Source of the DNA: HT1-32 sp040219025
Lineage (GTDB): Bacteria > Pseudomonadota > Alphaproteobacteria > Rhodospirillales > HT1-32
Assembly (NCBI GenBank): GCA_040219025.1
Contig: JAVJTE010000009.1
Coordinates: 371,261 to 435,260 of the forward strand
Length of the DNA: 64,000 bases
Direction: 5' to 3'
The first letter of the stretch is position 1. Every line of letters starts with the position of its first letter. Shown in pieces: positions 52,927-60,940 of the stretch. The position numbers and the translations under genes are program-made. The notes under the pieces were generated by a model. It was not told where the DNA came from. It worked only from the letters and a program-made list of their open reading frames with translations, and did no database searches.

Positions 52927-53897
52927 GTCACCAGCCCTGTTATCAGCAGCAAATGTATGTCGCCGAAGGACCGGTGAGAAAACAGGTGAACCGAGTTGGC
53001 TGAATTATCGTAGTTACCGACGATATAGTCGTAGTCACTGGTGTCGATGGTATAACCGCCTGTAGCATTTGTCGTCACCAGAACATCACAGGCACCACTG
53101 CCGGAAGCCGGAGCGGCCAGCGTAAAACTGCCGGTAACAGTCAGCGTTTTCAGATGCTCTTTGGTCAGGTCGATCACCGTCGTGGCTGTGCCACTTTCAC
53201 CAAGCACCTCCAGATCTGTTGTGAAGCCTGCCGTCAGGTTATCCGTCTCGTCAGCTTTGAGAATATCTGCGTCAGCCGGTTCCGCGCCGATATCGGACAA
53301 TAGCTCTGAACCTGCGGCATCGCTCCAGTTGCCACCTTCATATTTCAGCAGGCTGTGTTCAGCGACAGGTGACGACAGTACCGGTGCAAATTCACTTACC
53401 GAGGACGTTACTTCGACCGGTTCAATCGCAGCGCCATCAGCGGAAAACCGCAGGAAGCGATAGGCAACCGGATCCTTCAGCGTTACCGCATCCCCCCCAT
53501 AGCCAATTGGCAGCTTGATGGCCCTGTTGAGTTCTTCCGTCTGCTGCTGATTGATCATGGTCAGTTTATCGAGCGCCCGTTCATGCGTCTCGGCGGTGAA
53601 GGCATCATTCTCGACATAGTCGGTTTCCTGCGTGATCGGCAGATTTCGGATGATGACGATGCCGTCACCTGATGCCGGCTCCTGGCCAGCCTTGAAGGTG
53701 ACAGATCCACCGCTTGAGTCACCGGCTCCGGTGACGTCGTAATCAATGCCTTCGGTGAGGGTTGTCTCAACACCTGTCGTTGTTCGCTGAACAACACGTA
53801 CATGCGAGGTTTCAAGAAAATAGAACGGTACAACAAACACGTACGGTCCTGAATTCGCGACATAGCTGCCGCGGCTCTGGTCGCTGCTCACAGTCAT
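52923..53897 (-). CDS. T7 gp17-like tail-fibre N-terminal protein
   Basis: A 324-residue protein. Its N-terminal 170 residues match the particle-binding domain of T7-type fibres: FVVPFYFLETSHVRVVQ, EGIDYDVTGAG, GDGIVIIRNLPITQETDYVENDAF and AETHERALDKLTMINQQQTEELNRAIKLP. The C-terminal part is beta-rich. It is short for a complete fibre (T7 gp17 is about 550 residues), so the receptor-binding end is probably supplied by the coupled LamG-like protein. AGGAGCT precedes the ATG. Confidence 0.83.
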   Translation of the reverse strand: MTVSSDQSRGSYVANSGPYVFVVPFYFLETSHVRVVQRTTTGVETTLTEGIDYDVTGAGDSSGGSVTFKAGQEPASGDGIVIIRNLPITQETDYVENDAFTAETHERALDKLTMINQQQTEELNRAIKLPIGYGGDAVTLKDPVAYRFLRFSADGAAIEPVEVTSSVSEFAPVLSSPVAEHSLLKYEGGNWSDAAGSELLSDIGAEPADADILKADETDNLTAGFTTDLEVLGESGTATTVIDLTKEHLKTLTVTGSFTLAAPASGSGACDVLVTTNATGGYTIDTSDYDYIVGNYDNSANSVHLFSHRSFGDIHLLLITGLVT

Positions 53898-54017
53898 GAG
53901 GGAGCTCCTGTTGGGTCAGTTAGGAAGATAGTATCTGAATAAATTCCCGGCATTGGGGCGTCTGGCATAGATCAGGGGATCAGCATTTCTTGAGTGCCTT
54001 GAACCCGCCACAGGGCT

Positions 54018-54413
54018 TTAAAGAAGTTTCCCCGTTGTCGTGACGACTGAAGATGCAAGCAGGTTTTCGCCGGCCTTGCTGGCGGCGCTGGCACTTGCCT
54101 GAAGTGAGTTCGCGCGGTTCCTGGCTTCCCAGCCAACAAGGCGGGCATCCAGATCGCCCTCTTTCAGAATATTCAGCTGCACTTCTGTCGGGGATCCGGA
54201 AATCTGGACGCCGGACGTCGCATAGCGAACTCTCTGGCGGGCTGCGTCAGACCGGGTCTTTCGTCTCAGCCGTTCCTGATCCACCGCCGCTTTCTGCGAC
54301 AGGAAGTCACTCTGTCTTCGATAACCGTCAGCCGTCGCCTGTGATTGCTGATACTGTCCGACCGCACTCATAATCGTGCCTGCCGCCATCAGCGTTTCCG
54401 TAACACCGCACAT
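54018..54413 (-). CDS. T7 gp14-like internal virion core protein
   Basis: A 131-residue, alanine- and glutamine-rich helical protein resembling the T7 gp14 core/ejection protein: GQYQQSQATADGYRRQSDFLSQKAA, RRKTRSDAARQRVRYATSGVQISGSPTEVQ and WEARNRANSLQASA. Such proteins are ejected to form the outer-membrane channel for DNA. The T7 partners gp15 and gp16 are not found after it, where 120 bp of non-coding sequence leads to the fibre gene. Confidence 0.75.
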   Translation of the reverse strand: MCGVTETLMAAGTIMSAVGQYQQSQATADGYRRQSDFLSQKAAVDQERLRRKTRSDAARQRVRYATSGVQISGSPTEVQLNILKEGDLDARLVGWEARNRANSLQASASAASKAGENLLASSVVTTTGKLL

Positions 54414-54415
54414 TA

Positions 54416-56800
54416 TCAGTCCTCCGTTGTTGTCAGATGCGGGATGATGGCGAGCAGATGTGCAGGTAATGGCTGGTCCTGAACCACTGTCACCTGCCCC
54501 GCGCTATCCCAGCCGCCATTGAATGAAACGCTTTTCTCGCCCTCAAAGAACGGCGGTGCGCTGTCCATCGGATCGCCCGCGCGCCTGAAGGGAATCACAT
54601 CGAGTTCGGACTCATTTCGCCCGATTTTCAGTCCCAGGGTGTCACGTAACCGGACAACCACTTTGTGGATCCTCTTGCGACGCCCCTGTGAAGTTCCATC
54701 TGCGGCACCGGCCTCTGGGCGAAGAGTGCGCACCACAGCCTTGTAGGGAAGGCCCACATGGATGACCGCCGCCTGGCCACCGTTGGCAAGGGAGACTGCA
54801 CCATCAGTGACGGTCTGGGATGGATAGACAGCGGCGTCACCAAGTATGGACACGACCTCGCCTTCAATGTGATCCAGTCCCTGAACCGATGCGGCCAGCA
54901 ATCTGGCCGTGCCACCCGACACGTAAGCAGGGAAAGCGGCCCCGTTGACCGCAGTCCCGCCGGAGTCAAAAAGCTCGAACATATCCGCCGTCACATTGCG
55001 AACCTGCCAGGTCGGACCATTGAGTTGCTCCATACCCTCAACGTCAGATATGTGAACAAGACTGTTTTCAGGAAATCCGTGACCGGCTGCGGTCACAACG
55101 ACAGGGCTGGTATTCGTCGCCGCCGTCACAGGAATTTTCTCCGCAACATACGACAACCCGCTGTCGACAAAGAAGGCCTCTTCGGCACCGGCTGATATCG
55201 TGACCGAGTCAAACACCGGGCTGAGATACTCGATATAACGCCTTGATGTACCGTTCACATTTCTCCGGACAATCAGCCAGGGTTCATCCCGAACCTTGCC
55301 CGGGACCACAACAACGCTCTCGACAAAGGCGTAGTCTGTCGTTTCTGTTGCGCCGCCAAGGTGATGGCGATGCCAGGCGACGACATCCTGGTCACGCTCA
55401 TAGGTCATACCAACCAGCTGGCCGTCGTTCAGGCACATCCAGATGATCGAGTCCGGGTCCTGTGCGTAGGCGATCTCCCTGATGCCGGAACGTGTCATAT
55501 GCTCGCTGAGCAGCGACAGATCAGGTGAAACGAACCGGTCGACATCAAAGCTGTAGACAAACTCCCGGATACGCCGCCGGTTGCGGCCTATGAACAGGGT
55601 CACAGCCCCGGTCTGCACCGGCTGGATGGCGGCAGACCCGAACGTTGTATGACGTTTGCCTTTCACACTGTTCGGGGTCAGCGCCGCATCGACACCGGCA
55701 CCGGCCAGCGTACGGGTCGCGCCGGACGTGCCGATCTGCAACTGCTGGTCTTCGGCAATCCAGCGGATCGCATTCACCTGCCCGGCGGAGATCGTGAATT
55801 CGAGACCGTCATCATCGTCCGAACCAACCGTCAGGTCCTCAAAGTCACCGGTTCTGGAAAACCACAGCGTCTGAGGCTGGCCGGGTGTTGAGCCCCAGCC
55901 AAGCCGGTCTTCGTAGAAACCGACAACCCGCGGATAATTTTCCTCCTCCCAGTCAGCCGGCTGACCGGTGAAGGCAATCTCTTCGAGTGACCATGACGCA
56001 TGTCCGGTCCGGCTTAACCGTCGTGGCGGATAGTCCTTGTGCGCGAGATACAGAATATCCGCTGACTGGGTATAATGCAGGTCTGACAGATCGTCATGAC
56101 CGTAAGGGGAGCCGACTTCGACAACCATGTCGTCGATAAAGCGCACATCATCAAGTCCCGGTGTTCCGGCACCAAACAGAAACCGGATATGAAATGTCTC
56201 GTTTCCCTCCCCCGGTGTGAAGGCGCGGGTATGAAATCCGGCCTGACAATCGGTGTCTTCAAGAATGTCACTGGCGCCAGCTGTCGTTCCTACCCTCAGG
56301 GTCAGGAAATTGCCGGCAGAACCTGTGACCTTAAAGGCCAGCGCCACTTCCTTGTCAGCGGTGGTTACCGTTACCGATTGTGTCAGCGTACCGGTGGCTG
56401 AAAATGACGCTGCCCCTTCGGACTGACTGACCGACCCGCCGACAGTCCAGCCGGTCAGATCTGTATCGAAACCGCCATTCACGACAGCAGCGTCAGTATC
56501 CTCAACAAACACCGAGCCGCCATCACGCATGAACCGGAAATTCCGGTCACCGGCAACGATGACATAGGCCTCTTCCGTAGAGAACTCGAAGGGTAGCAGG
56601 CGGGCGTTCTTTGTGCTGTCCTTGACTTCGGCAACGAACCGGGTGCCCGGACGGACCGTCAGGCCACCATGTGGCAGAACAACCCAGTTCCGGCAGGTCT
56701 CCAGTCCGGTTGCATACATCGTCAGGTCAACCCGCGACGATAACCGCGGGCTCAGTTCCCCGCGCGAGAAGGAGGGTTGAATGGGAACCGCTTTCACCAT
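54416..56800 (-). CDS. Large phage tail protein (gp12-position)
   Basis: A 794-residue, beta-rich protein with the typical opening IQPSFSRGELSPRLSSRVDL, then NWVVLPHGGLTVRPGTRFVAE and FEFSTEEAYVIVAGDRNFRF, common in podovirus-like prophages of alphaproteobacteria. Near residues 560-640 it has an E1-FCCH-like beta module (VTAAGHGFPENSLVHISDVEG). It takes the place of T7 gp12 (tail nozzle), which has similar length. The ATG overlaps the gp11-like stop (TGATG). Confidence 0.75.
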   Translation of the reverse strand: MVKAVPIQPSFSRGELSPRLSSRVDLTMYATGLETCRNWVVLPHGGLTVRPGTRFVAEVKDSTKNARLLPFEFSTEEAYVIVAGDRNFRFMRDGGSVFVEDTDAAVVNGGFDTDLTGWTVGGSVSQSEGAASFSATGTLTQSVTVTTADKEVALAFKVTGSAGNFLTLRVGTTAGASDILEDTDCQAGFHTRAFTPGEGNETFHIRFLFGAGTPGLDDVRFIDDMVVEVGSPYGHDDLSDLHYTQSADILYLAHKDYPPRRLSRTGHASWSLEEIAFTGQPADWEEENYPRVVGFYEDRLGWGSTPGQPQTLWFSRTGDFEDLTVGSDDDDGLEFTISAGQVNAIRWIAEDQQLQIGTSGATRTLAGAGVDAALTPNSVKGKRHTTFGSAAIQPVQTGAVTLFIGRNRRRIREFVYSFDVDRFVSPDLSLLSEHMTRSGIREIAYAQDPDSIIWMCLNDGQLVGMTYERDQDVVAWHRHHLGGATETTDYAFVESVVVVPGKVRDEPWLIVRRNVNGTSRRYIEYLSPVFDSVTISAGAEEAFFVDSGLSYVAEKIPVTAATNTSPVVVTAAGHGFPENSLVHISDVEGMEQLNGPTWQVRNVTADMFELFDSGGTAVNGAAFPAYVSGGTARLLAASVQGLDHIEGEVVSILGDAAVYPSQTVTDGAVSLANGGQAAVIHVGLPYKAVVRTLRPEAGAADGTSQGRRKRIHKVVVRLRDTLGLKIGRNESELDVIPFRRAGDPMDSAPPFFEGEKSVSFNGGWDSAGQVTVVQDQPLPAHLLAIIPHLTTTED

Positions 56801-57378
56801 CAGTTTCGCGCCTCCAGCCAGCTGGAGTTCTCGACCGGACTGATCGTGCCCTCCACACCATCAATGGCGCGGGCTTCTCCCAGCTTGTCGAAATAGGTCT
56901 GGCGGGCATCAGCGGCGAGTGTACGGCTGCCGGTCAGGTTATAGCCGATCTGCCAGGCCAGGCGTGCCGCGACAGCATCCACCAGAAGTGCGTCGAAATC
57001 CGTGGGGTCAGTCAGTCGCCGGACATAGATGATATCCAGCGGAGCCTCCGCGTCAGTCAGCACACGGCGGCCTTCGACACGGTGAGCAATTGTGCCCGTA
57101 TCGTAATATCCGCCAACAGTCAGGGGCAGCAGGCGAAGACAATCCGCCGGCAACTGATACTGCCGCGAAAAACCGAACGCCGGCGCTTCTGCCATCACCG
57201 GCAGACGGGCCCGTGCAAGCGCACAGTTCCAGGGGTGAGACCGCAGAACCGCGTCCCGCATGGCCGGATAATTCCGGTCACAGAGCCGCGCCTGCTTTGT
57301 GTTATCGCTGAGATCAGCAATGGCATAGTCGCCAAGCAGGTCCAGCGACAGGCGGCAGATGCCGACAATCGATGTCAT
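56800..57378 (-). CDS. T7 gp11-like tail adaptor (tail tubular protein A)
   Basis: A 192-residue protein. The gp11 signature is clear: ICRLSLDLLGDYAIADLSDNTKQARLCDRNYPAMRDAVLRSHPWNCA, and YQLPADCLRLLPL and LVDAVAARLAWQIGYNLTGS. It should form the ring joining the portal to the tail. AGGAAAGG precedes the ATG. A terminator hairpin lies directly upstream, between it and the structural gene before it. Confidence 0.85.
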   Translation of the reverse strand: MTSIVGICRLSLDLLGDYAIADLSDNTKQARLCDRNYPAMRDAVLRSHPWNCALARARLPVMAEAPAFGFSRQYQLPADCLRLLPLTVGGYYDTGTIAHRVEGRRVLTDAEAPLDIIYVRRLTDPTDFDALLVDAVAARLAWQIGYNLTGSRTLAADARQTYFDKLGEARAIDGVEGTISPVENSSWLEARN

Positions 57379-57405
57379 GACGTGAACCTTTCCTGCAAAA
57401 GAAAA

Positions 57406-57431
57406 GGGCGGGGAAACTGTGTTCCCCGCCC
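57406..57431 (-). terminator. Terminator after the capsid gene block
   Basis: Perfect 10-bp stem GGGCGGGGAA-actgtg-TTCCCCGCCC; on the minus strand it is followed by TTTTCTTTT. It is placed after the capsid and its follower and before the gp11-like gene, where T7 has its T-phi terminator. Confidence 0.9.
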
Positions 57432-57453
57432 CCGTTTCCGAACAATGGTGGTG

Positions 57454-57945
57454 CTAGTCGACGTAGGTAACCATCACCGTAATTGTTCCGTCGGCGGACC
57501 CGACCGTATCGCCGGTCACGACAAGGTCGTACCATTTGTGCGGATCGGCCGTTTCACCGAGATCCTCAAAGACCCGGTTTGCCGCCAGCTGAATACCGCG
57601 CTGCTCGAAGGCAACCTCGGTTCCCGCTGTACCGGCAGATGTCAGATTTACGCCTGTTGCATAAACATCGTCATCTGCGGCGGCACCGTCATCGGTTTCA
57701 TACAGCCCCACATCATAGGCTGTGCCGTCCGTGATTGCCGTGTTGAACAGACGGATGGACGAAATTCGCCATCCGGACCAGACCCGGGCAACACGGTAGG
57801 CCGAACCATCTGAATCAGCAGCCAGCACAGATACTGTGCCGACCATCTGGCGCAGGCGCCCTCCGGCAATATAGGAGCCGGTGAAAACCGCCGGCTTTGC
57901 ATCCGCATTGGTCAGTGCGGTTGCCTTGGTATTTACAACTGCCAT
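57454..57945 (-). CDS. Phage structural protein following the capsid gene
   Basis: A 163-residue protein with an all-beta look (MAVVNTKATALTNADAKP start, GSYIAGGRLRQMVGTVSVLA, SAYRVARVWSGWRISSIRLFNTAI). It follows the capsid gene by 20 bp with a strong site (GAGGAG). The position suggests a capsid decoration or head protein. No precise family known to me. Confidence 0.65.
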   Translation of the reverse strand: MAVVNTKATALTNADAKPAVFTGSYIAGGRLRQMVGTVSVLAADSDGSAYRVARVWSGWRISSIRLFNTAITDGTAYDVGLYETDDGAAADDDVYATGVNLTSAGTAGTEVAFEQRGIQLAANRVFEDLGETADPHKWYDLVVTGDTVGSADGTITVMVTYVD

Positions 57946-57964
57946 AAGTCAGTTCTCCTCTGGT

Positions 57965-58849
57965 TTACGCTTCGGCGCATTTGATTTCGACGACCTTGCC
58001 CTCTTCCATCCGGACCGCGCCGACATCCATCGCCGCATAGACCTGGGTGGAATAGGATTTGTCAGCCCGCTCCGTGACTTTCGCTGTCACGTCCTTGCGT
58101 TTGGCCAGCAACATGCCGTTGCGGGACCAGACCGGAACGCGACGATATCCGGACCCGTCGGTTTCCAGCCGTTCGATACCGATGAAGCTGAAGCCCATGA
58201 ACTTCACCACCTCACCCTCGTCGAGCTTGTTGACCAGGGTGTAGTCGCGGTTGACGATTTCATCATCATTCAGCAGATCCTCGAACTGCTCGGCGGTAAT
58301 CGCGCAATAGAGCTGCTCGTCCGGATCAACCTCGTTCTGCCGGAACAGCTTGCGGGCAGCTTTCAGCTTCGCCGCATTCAGCCCGACATTGCCGGAACCG
58401 CCATTACCAATGGTGACCGCGATCGACTGTCCGGCGGGAAATGCCGCTGAACCATCGGCTTCTTCACCGGTGGTTGCATCGGCAAAGAAGGCCTTGATGA
58501 TCTCGTCATCCATCGACCGGTTCAGGGCATACATGGCGTTCTGGGTATAGGCAGAGGTCGGGTCACCAACCAGCTGCACCTTGTCAGCCTCATCAATCAG
58601 GTCGGCCCATTCGTAATAGCTGGCAAAAACCCAGCGCCGGTCATGCGGTGTTTCGATCAGCGGGGTATCACCGTGGCGGGTGGTGCGTTTCAGAGCGGCC
58701 GTCGGACCGATCCGGTCGAAAGCGCCTTTCTTGCCCTGCAGGGTTTCCATACGTACCGCCGGCACAAGGCGTGCCGGTTTCTGCTGCAGCAGGATGTCGA
58801 TCGTATTGCGATATTGCACCGACCGACTGGTCGTCACTTGATTGGACAT
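57965..58849 (-). CDS. Major capsid protein
   Basis: A 294-residue protein in the T7 gene 10 position, right after the scaffold block. It resembles podovirus major capsid proteins of the HK97 fold found in alphaproteobacterial prophages: QYRNTIDILLQQKPARLVPAVR, RRWVFASYYEWADLIDEADKVQL, YTQNAMYALNRSMDDEIIKAFF and LNAAKLKAARKLFRQNEV. GGAGGAC precedes the ATG, a strong start as expected for a highly made protein. Confidence 0.82.
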   Translation of the reverse strand: MSNQVTTSRSVQYRNTIDILLQQKPARLVPAVRMETLQGKKGAFDRIGPTAALKRTTRHGDTPLIETPHDRRWVFASYYEWADLIDEADKVQLVGDPTSAYTQNAMYALNRSMDDEIIKAFFADATTGEEADGSAAFPAGQSIAVTIGNGGSGNVGLNAAKLKAARKLFRQNEVDPDEQLYCAITAEQFEDLLNDDEIVNRDYTLVNKLDEGEVVKFMGFSFIGIERLETDGSGYRRVPVWSRNGMLLAKRKDVTAKVTERADKSYSTQVYAAMDVGAVRMEEGKVVEIKCAEA

Positions 58850-59150
58850 GAATGTCCTCCAAACAGTTTAAATCTCATGAGGGAAGGTTCTGTTCGAAGG
58901 GTTTGCCCGCGAGACATCGCGGACCCGTCTCAGCCAGTATCGCCGGCCTCGGGCGGCCCGTCTGTCCGGGCAGTCAACCGGAACCGCAAAAGCAGCTTGC
59001 CCGGCAAAAAGCGATAAATGAAAAGGGATGGTCGGTAATAAAGACAGGCAGCCAACAGCCTTATGACTACCCACTGCCCCTGTTGACTCCTCATCCTGAA
59101 ACGAGTTCAGGATGAGGAAAACAACACGGGCTCTGAGTACGCTTCAGCCC
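58850..59150. other. Non-coding gap between capsid and DUF2927-like ORF
   Basis: About 300 bp without a supported gene. It holds the capsid ribosome site at its low end and a palindrome at 59089-59117. A small GC-rich inverted repeat (GCCCG/CGGGC near 58957-58974) may be a structured leader. I see no promoter match that I would defend. Confidence 0.6.
59089..59117. repeat. REP-like palindrome
   Basis: CCTCATCCTGAA-acgag-TTCAGGATGAGG, a 12-bp perfect inverted repeat with the same core as the palindromes at 60652-60802 and 63180-63330. Confidence 0.85.
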
Positions 59151-59573
59151 CTACCGGTTCAGGTCTTCCAGAATTTCCCGGATAATGACCCGCACCAGCG
59201 GCATCGCCTGATCCCGGTGCATCCCCGGCTTCAGCCGCTCGTCATAAAGCGCACGCAGGATGACCGCATCATGCCAGGTGAGACGCTCAAAAGTCTTCTT
59301 TTCCAGCGGCCGCCAGATACTTTCCGGCACGATATCGACGTCATTTCCAGGCTCCAATACCTGAGTAATCTCCTCCGTAAGGCAGGCGACAGACGAGAGG
59401 GCATCAAAACGTGCACCAATATAAATGGTTGCCCGATACAGAGATCCATCCGAATTATACTTGGCCAGTGTCCGGCAAAAACGGTCTGATCTCTCAGACA
59501 ATACCGGGGCGATAAGGATGTTAGAGCTTTCAGGCAAATTTTCCATGTCAGGATAGGTGACCTGAATTTCCAC
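59151..59573 (-). pseudogene. DUF2927-like fragment inside the prophage
   Basis: A 140-residue reading frame starting with GTG. Its second half matches the DUF2927 pattern (ACLTEEITQVLEPGNDVDIVPES, LTWHDAVILRALYDERLKPGM, AMPLVRVIIREIL). Family members are usually exported and about 100 residues longer. In-frame sequence just upstream in another frame (TCPDGTLVFVTPDGSSV) looks like a piece of the missing N-terminal region. A frameshift or truncation is therefore likely. It is not a phage structural gene and seems to be inserted between scaffold and capsid. It might still be expressed as a short protein. Confidence 0.5.
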
Positions 59574-59708
59574 TGTCCGGTGTCCATTTGAACTTTTGAA
59601 TCGGCGATAACGGAACTGCCGTCAGGAGTGACAAACACTAATGTACCATCCGGACAGGTCTTAACTTCGGATTCTGTTACTCAGGTTATGAAGCGGGCAG
59701 AGGTGGAT

Positions 59709-60569
59709 TTATGCGTCGTCAAAGGCGCGGGAATGAAGGTCGGACCAGCGGCGAACCGCATCGGCATGGCCGGGCTTGTCCCGATCCGTCAGACGACCCA
59801 GAAAATCCGTGTCCGCCGACAGGCGCTCGATTTCTGCCCGTGCGCCAAGTTTTCCGGGAACTTTGCCACCGCCATCCCCGATCATACCGTCTTCGGCGAT
59901 CAGTTCACCGGCGCGGGCAAAGGCCCGCATCAGCCGCGGATCACCCTTCAGGCCCATTGCCTTCAATGCATCCTTCAGTGGCGCACCGCCAAAGGCATCC
60001 ATGGCGCGGCCAGCGAGCTCGGCGTTGCGTTTATAGGCTCCGCCCCATTCCGCTTTCAGTTCCGCCTCCGCCGTTGTCCGGCGCCGTTCCTGATCTGATT
60101 TGTAGGATCTGGTCCACTGGCCGATATGCCCGACATAGGCGTCGTGCAGCTTTTGCGCCTGACGGGCATTCAGACCCGCATCATGCGCCCAGCCGCGCAT
60201 CAGATCCGCCATCTCCGATGAATAGGCGAAGTCTTCCGGCAGCCCTTCCGGCATGGAGAACTCATAATCCGTCGGTGACTCCGGCCGACCTGCCGCCCGA
60301 TAGAACCCGTCCCAGGCCGCCTCATCCGCGTCCGGATCCGGCACCTGAATCCCTGCCCGCTCACCGATCTTGCGTTCCAGATGGCGATAGCTTTCCACCA
60401 TCGCACCGGCGTCGCGCCAGCCCTTCGCTGAGACGAAGGCCTGAACCGGCTCGTCCAGCCCGTCGGTCCAGCCTGCTGTCGTTACCGGGGAATGATCCGT
60501 CGAAGACCCGGTGGTTTCGGAAACGGGTTCTGTTGCTGACGGATCAGCCACGATCATATCTTCTGTCAT
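59709..60569 (-). CDS. Capsid scaffolding protein (T7 gp9-like)
   Basis: A 286-residue acidic, helical protein. Central features: FVSAKGWRDAGAMVESYRHLERKIG, FYRAAGRPESPTDYEF, LNARQAQKLHDAYVGHI and ELKAEWGGAYKRN, which match scaffold/assembly proteins of T7-like prophages. The C-terminus is charged (RRWSDLHSRAFDDA), as expected for a capsid-binding tail. AAGGAGACTGAC precedes the ATG. A terminator lies 29 bp upstream, so it may have its own promoter. Confidence 0.8.
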   Translation of the reverse strand: MTEDMIVADPSATEPVSETTGSSTDHSPVTTAGWTDGLDEPVQAFVSAKGWRDAGAMVESYRHLERKIGERAGIQVPDPDADEAAWDGFYRAAGRPESPTDYEFSMPEGLPEDFAYSSEMADLMRGWAHDAGLNARQAQKLHDAYVGHIGQWTRSYKSDQERRRTTAEAELKAEWGGAYKRNAELAGRAMDAFGGAPLKDALKAMGLKGDPRLMRAFARAGELIAEDGMIGDGGGKVPGKLGARAEIERLSADTDFLGRLTDRDKPGHADAVRRWSDLHSRAFDDA

Positions 60570-60597
60570 GTCAGTCTCCTTGATTCAGATAAAAAAA

Positions 60598-60615
60598 GAC
60601 CGCCGTAAGGCAGTC
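60598..60615 (-). terminator. Terminator upstream of the scaffold gene
   Basis: On the minus strand GACTGCC-ttac-GGCGGTC (one G-T pair) is followed by TTTTTTT. It isolates the immunity array from the phage structural genes. Confidence 0.65.
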
Positions 60616-60651
60616 CGGAGGATATTTGTCCGTTGTTGCTTGTAGAACGAG

Positions 60652-60802
60652 ATCCTGAAACGAGTTCAGGATGAGGCGGAGCGGGTGGTTAGAGAGCAGC
60701 GGGTGGTTGAGGTGGAGCGATGGTTGGGGAGGCGTGAGGCGGGGAGCCCGAGACTACGGGTCGGAGAGAAATGACGTCCTCATCCTGAACCCGTTTCAGG
60801 AT
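60652..60802. repeat. Paired REP-like palindromes with spacer, copy A
   Basis: ATCCTGAA-acgag-TTCAGGAT at 60652-60672 and ATCCTGAA-cccgt-TTCAGGAT at 60782-60802. Between them lies a 109-bp G-rich spacer with internal repeats of AGCGGGTGGTT. The pair recurs at 63180-63330. Confidence 0.85.
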
Positions 60803-60811
60803 CTCGCGAGA

Positions 60812-60940
60812 TTACCCGCCCGCATCGTCCTCCCCGTCATCCATCAGGCGGGAGAGGCGGCGGTCGTCCATTTCGGCCAGCGACTTGATACGCAGGAACA
60901 CACGACGCTTGCCTTCAGACACCCTAAGGTGGGGCGTCAC
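60812..60940 (-). CDS. Small coupled ORF after immunity gene, copy A
   Basis: A 42-residue frame starting at GTG 60940 (or GTG 60922), with the GTG overlapping the stop of the immunity-like gene (GTGA). The peptide has a basic first half (EGKRRVFLRIKSLAEM) and an acidic end (RLMDDGEDDAGG). Copy B at 63340-63450 keeps the same frame and length from the second GTG. No family is recognised. The residue pattern resembles the tail of a larger phage or effector protein, so it may be a leftover C-terminus. Confidence 0.45.
   Translation of the reverse strand: MTPHLRVSEGKRRVFLRIKSLAEMDDRRLSRLMDDGEDDAGG

Larger units (their letters stand above)
48580..60615 (-). mobile_element. Compact T7-like (podovirus) prophage structural and lysis module
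   Basis: Twelve closely packed genes on one strand in the T7 late order: scaffold, capsid, gp11-like, large tail protein, gp14-like, tail fibre, fibre accessories, lysis genes. Genes for terminase, portal, internal proteins gp15/gp16, RNA polymerase and integrase are not in the window. Upstream sequence continues past the window end, so either the rest lies beyond 64 kb or this is a remnant. No att site could be identified. A DUF2927-like ORF sits between scaffold and capsid. Confidence 0.75.

Noticed and set aside
56671..57813. Plus-strand frame of 380 codons across phage tail genes
   Set aside because: It spans three overlapping minus-strand genes with good starts and its translation has no protein-like pattern.
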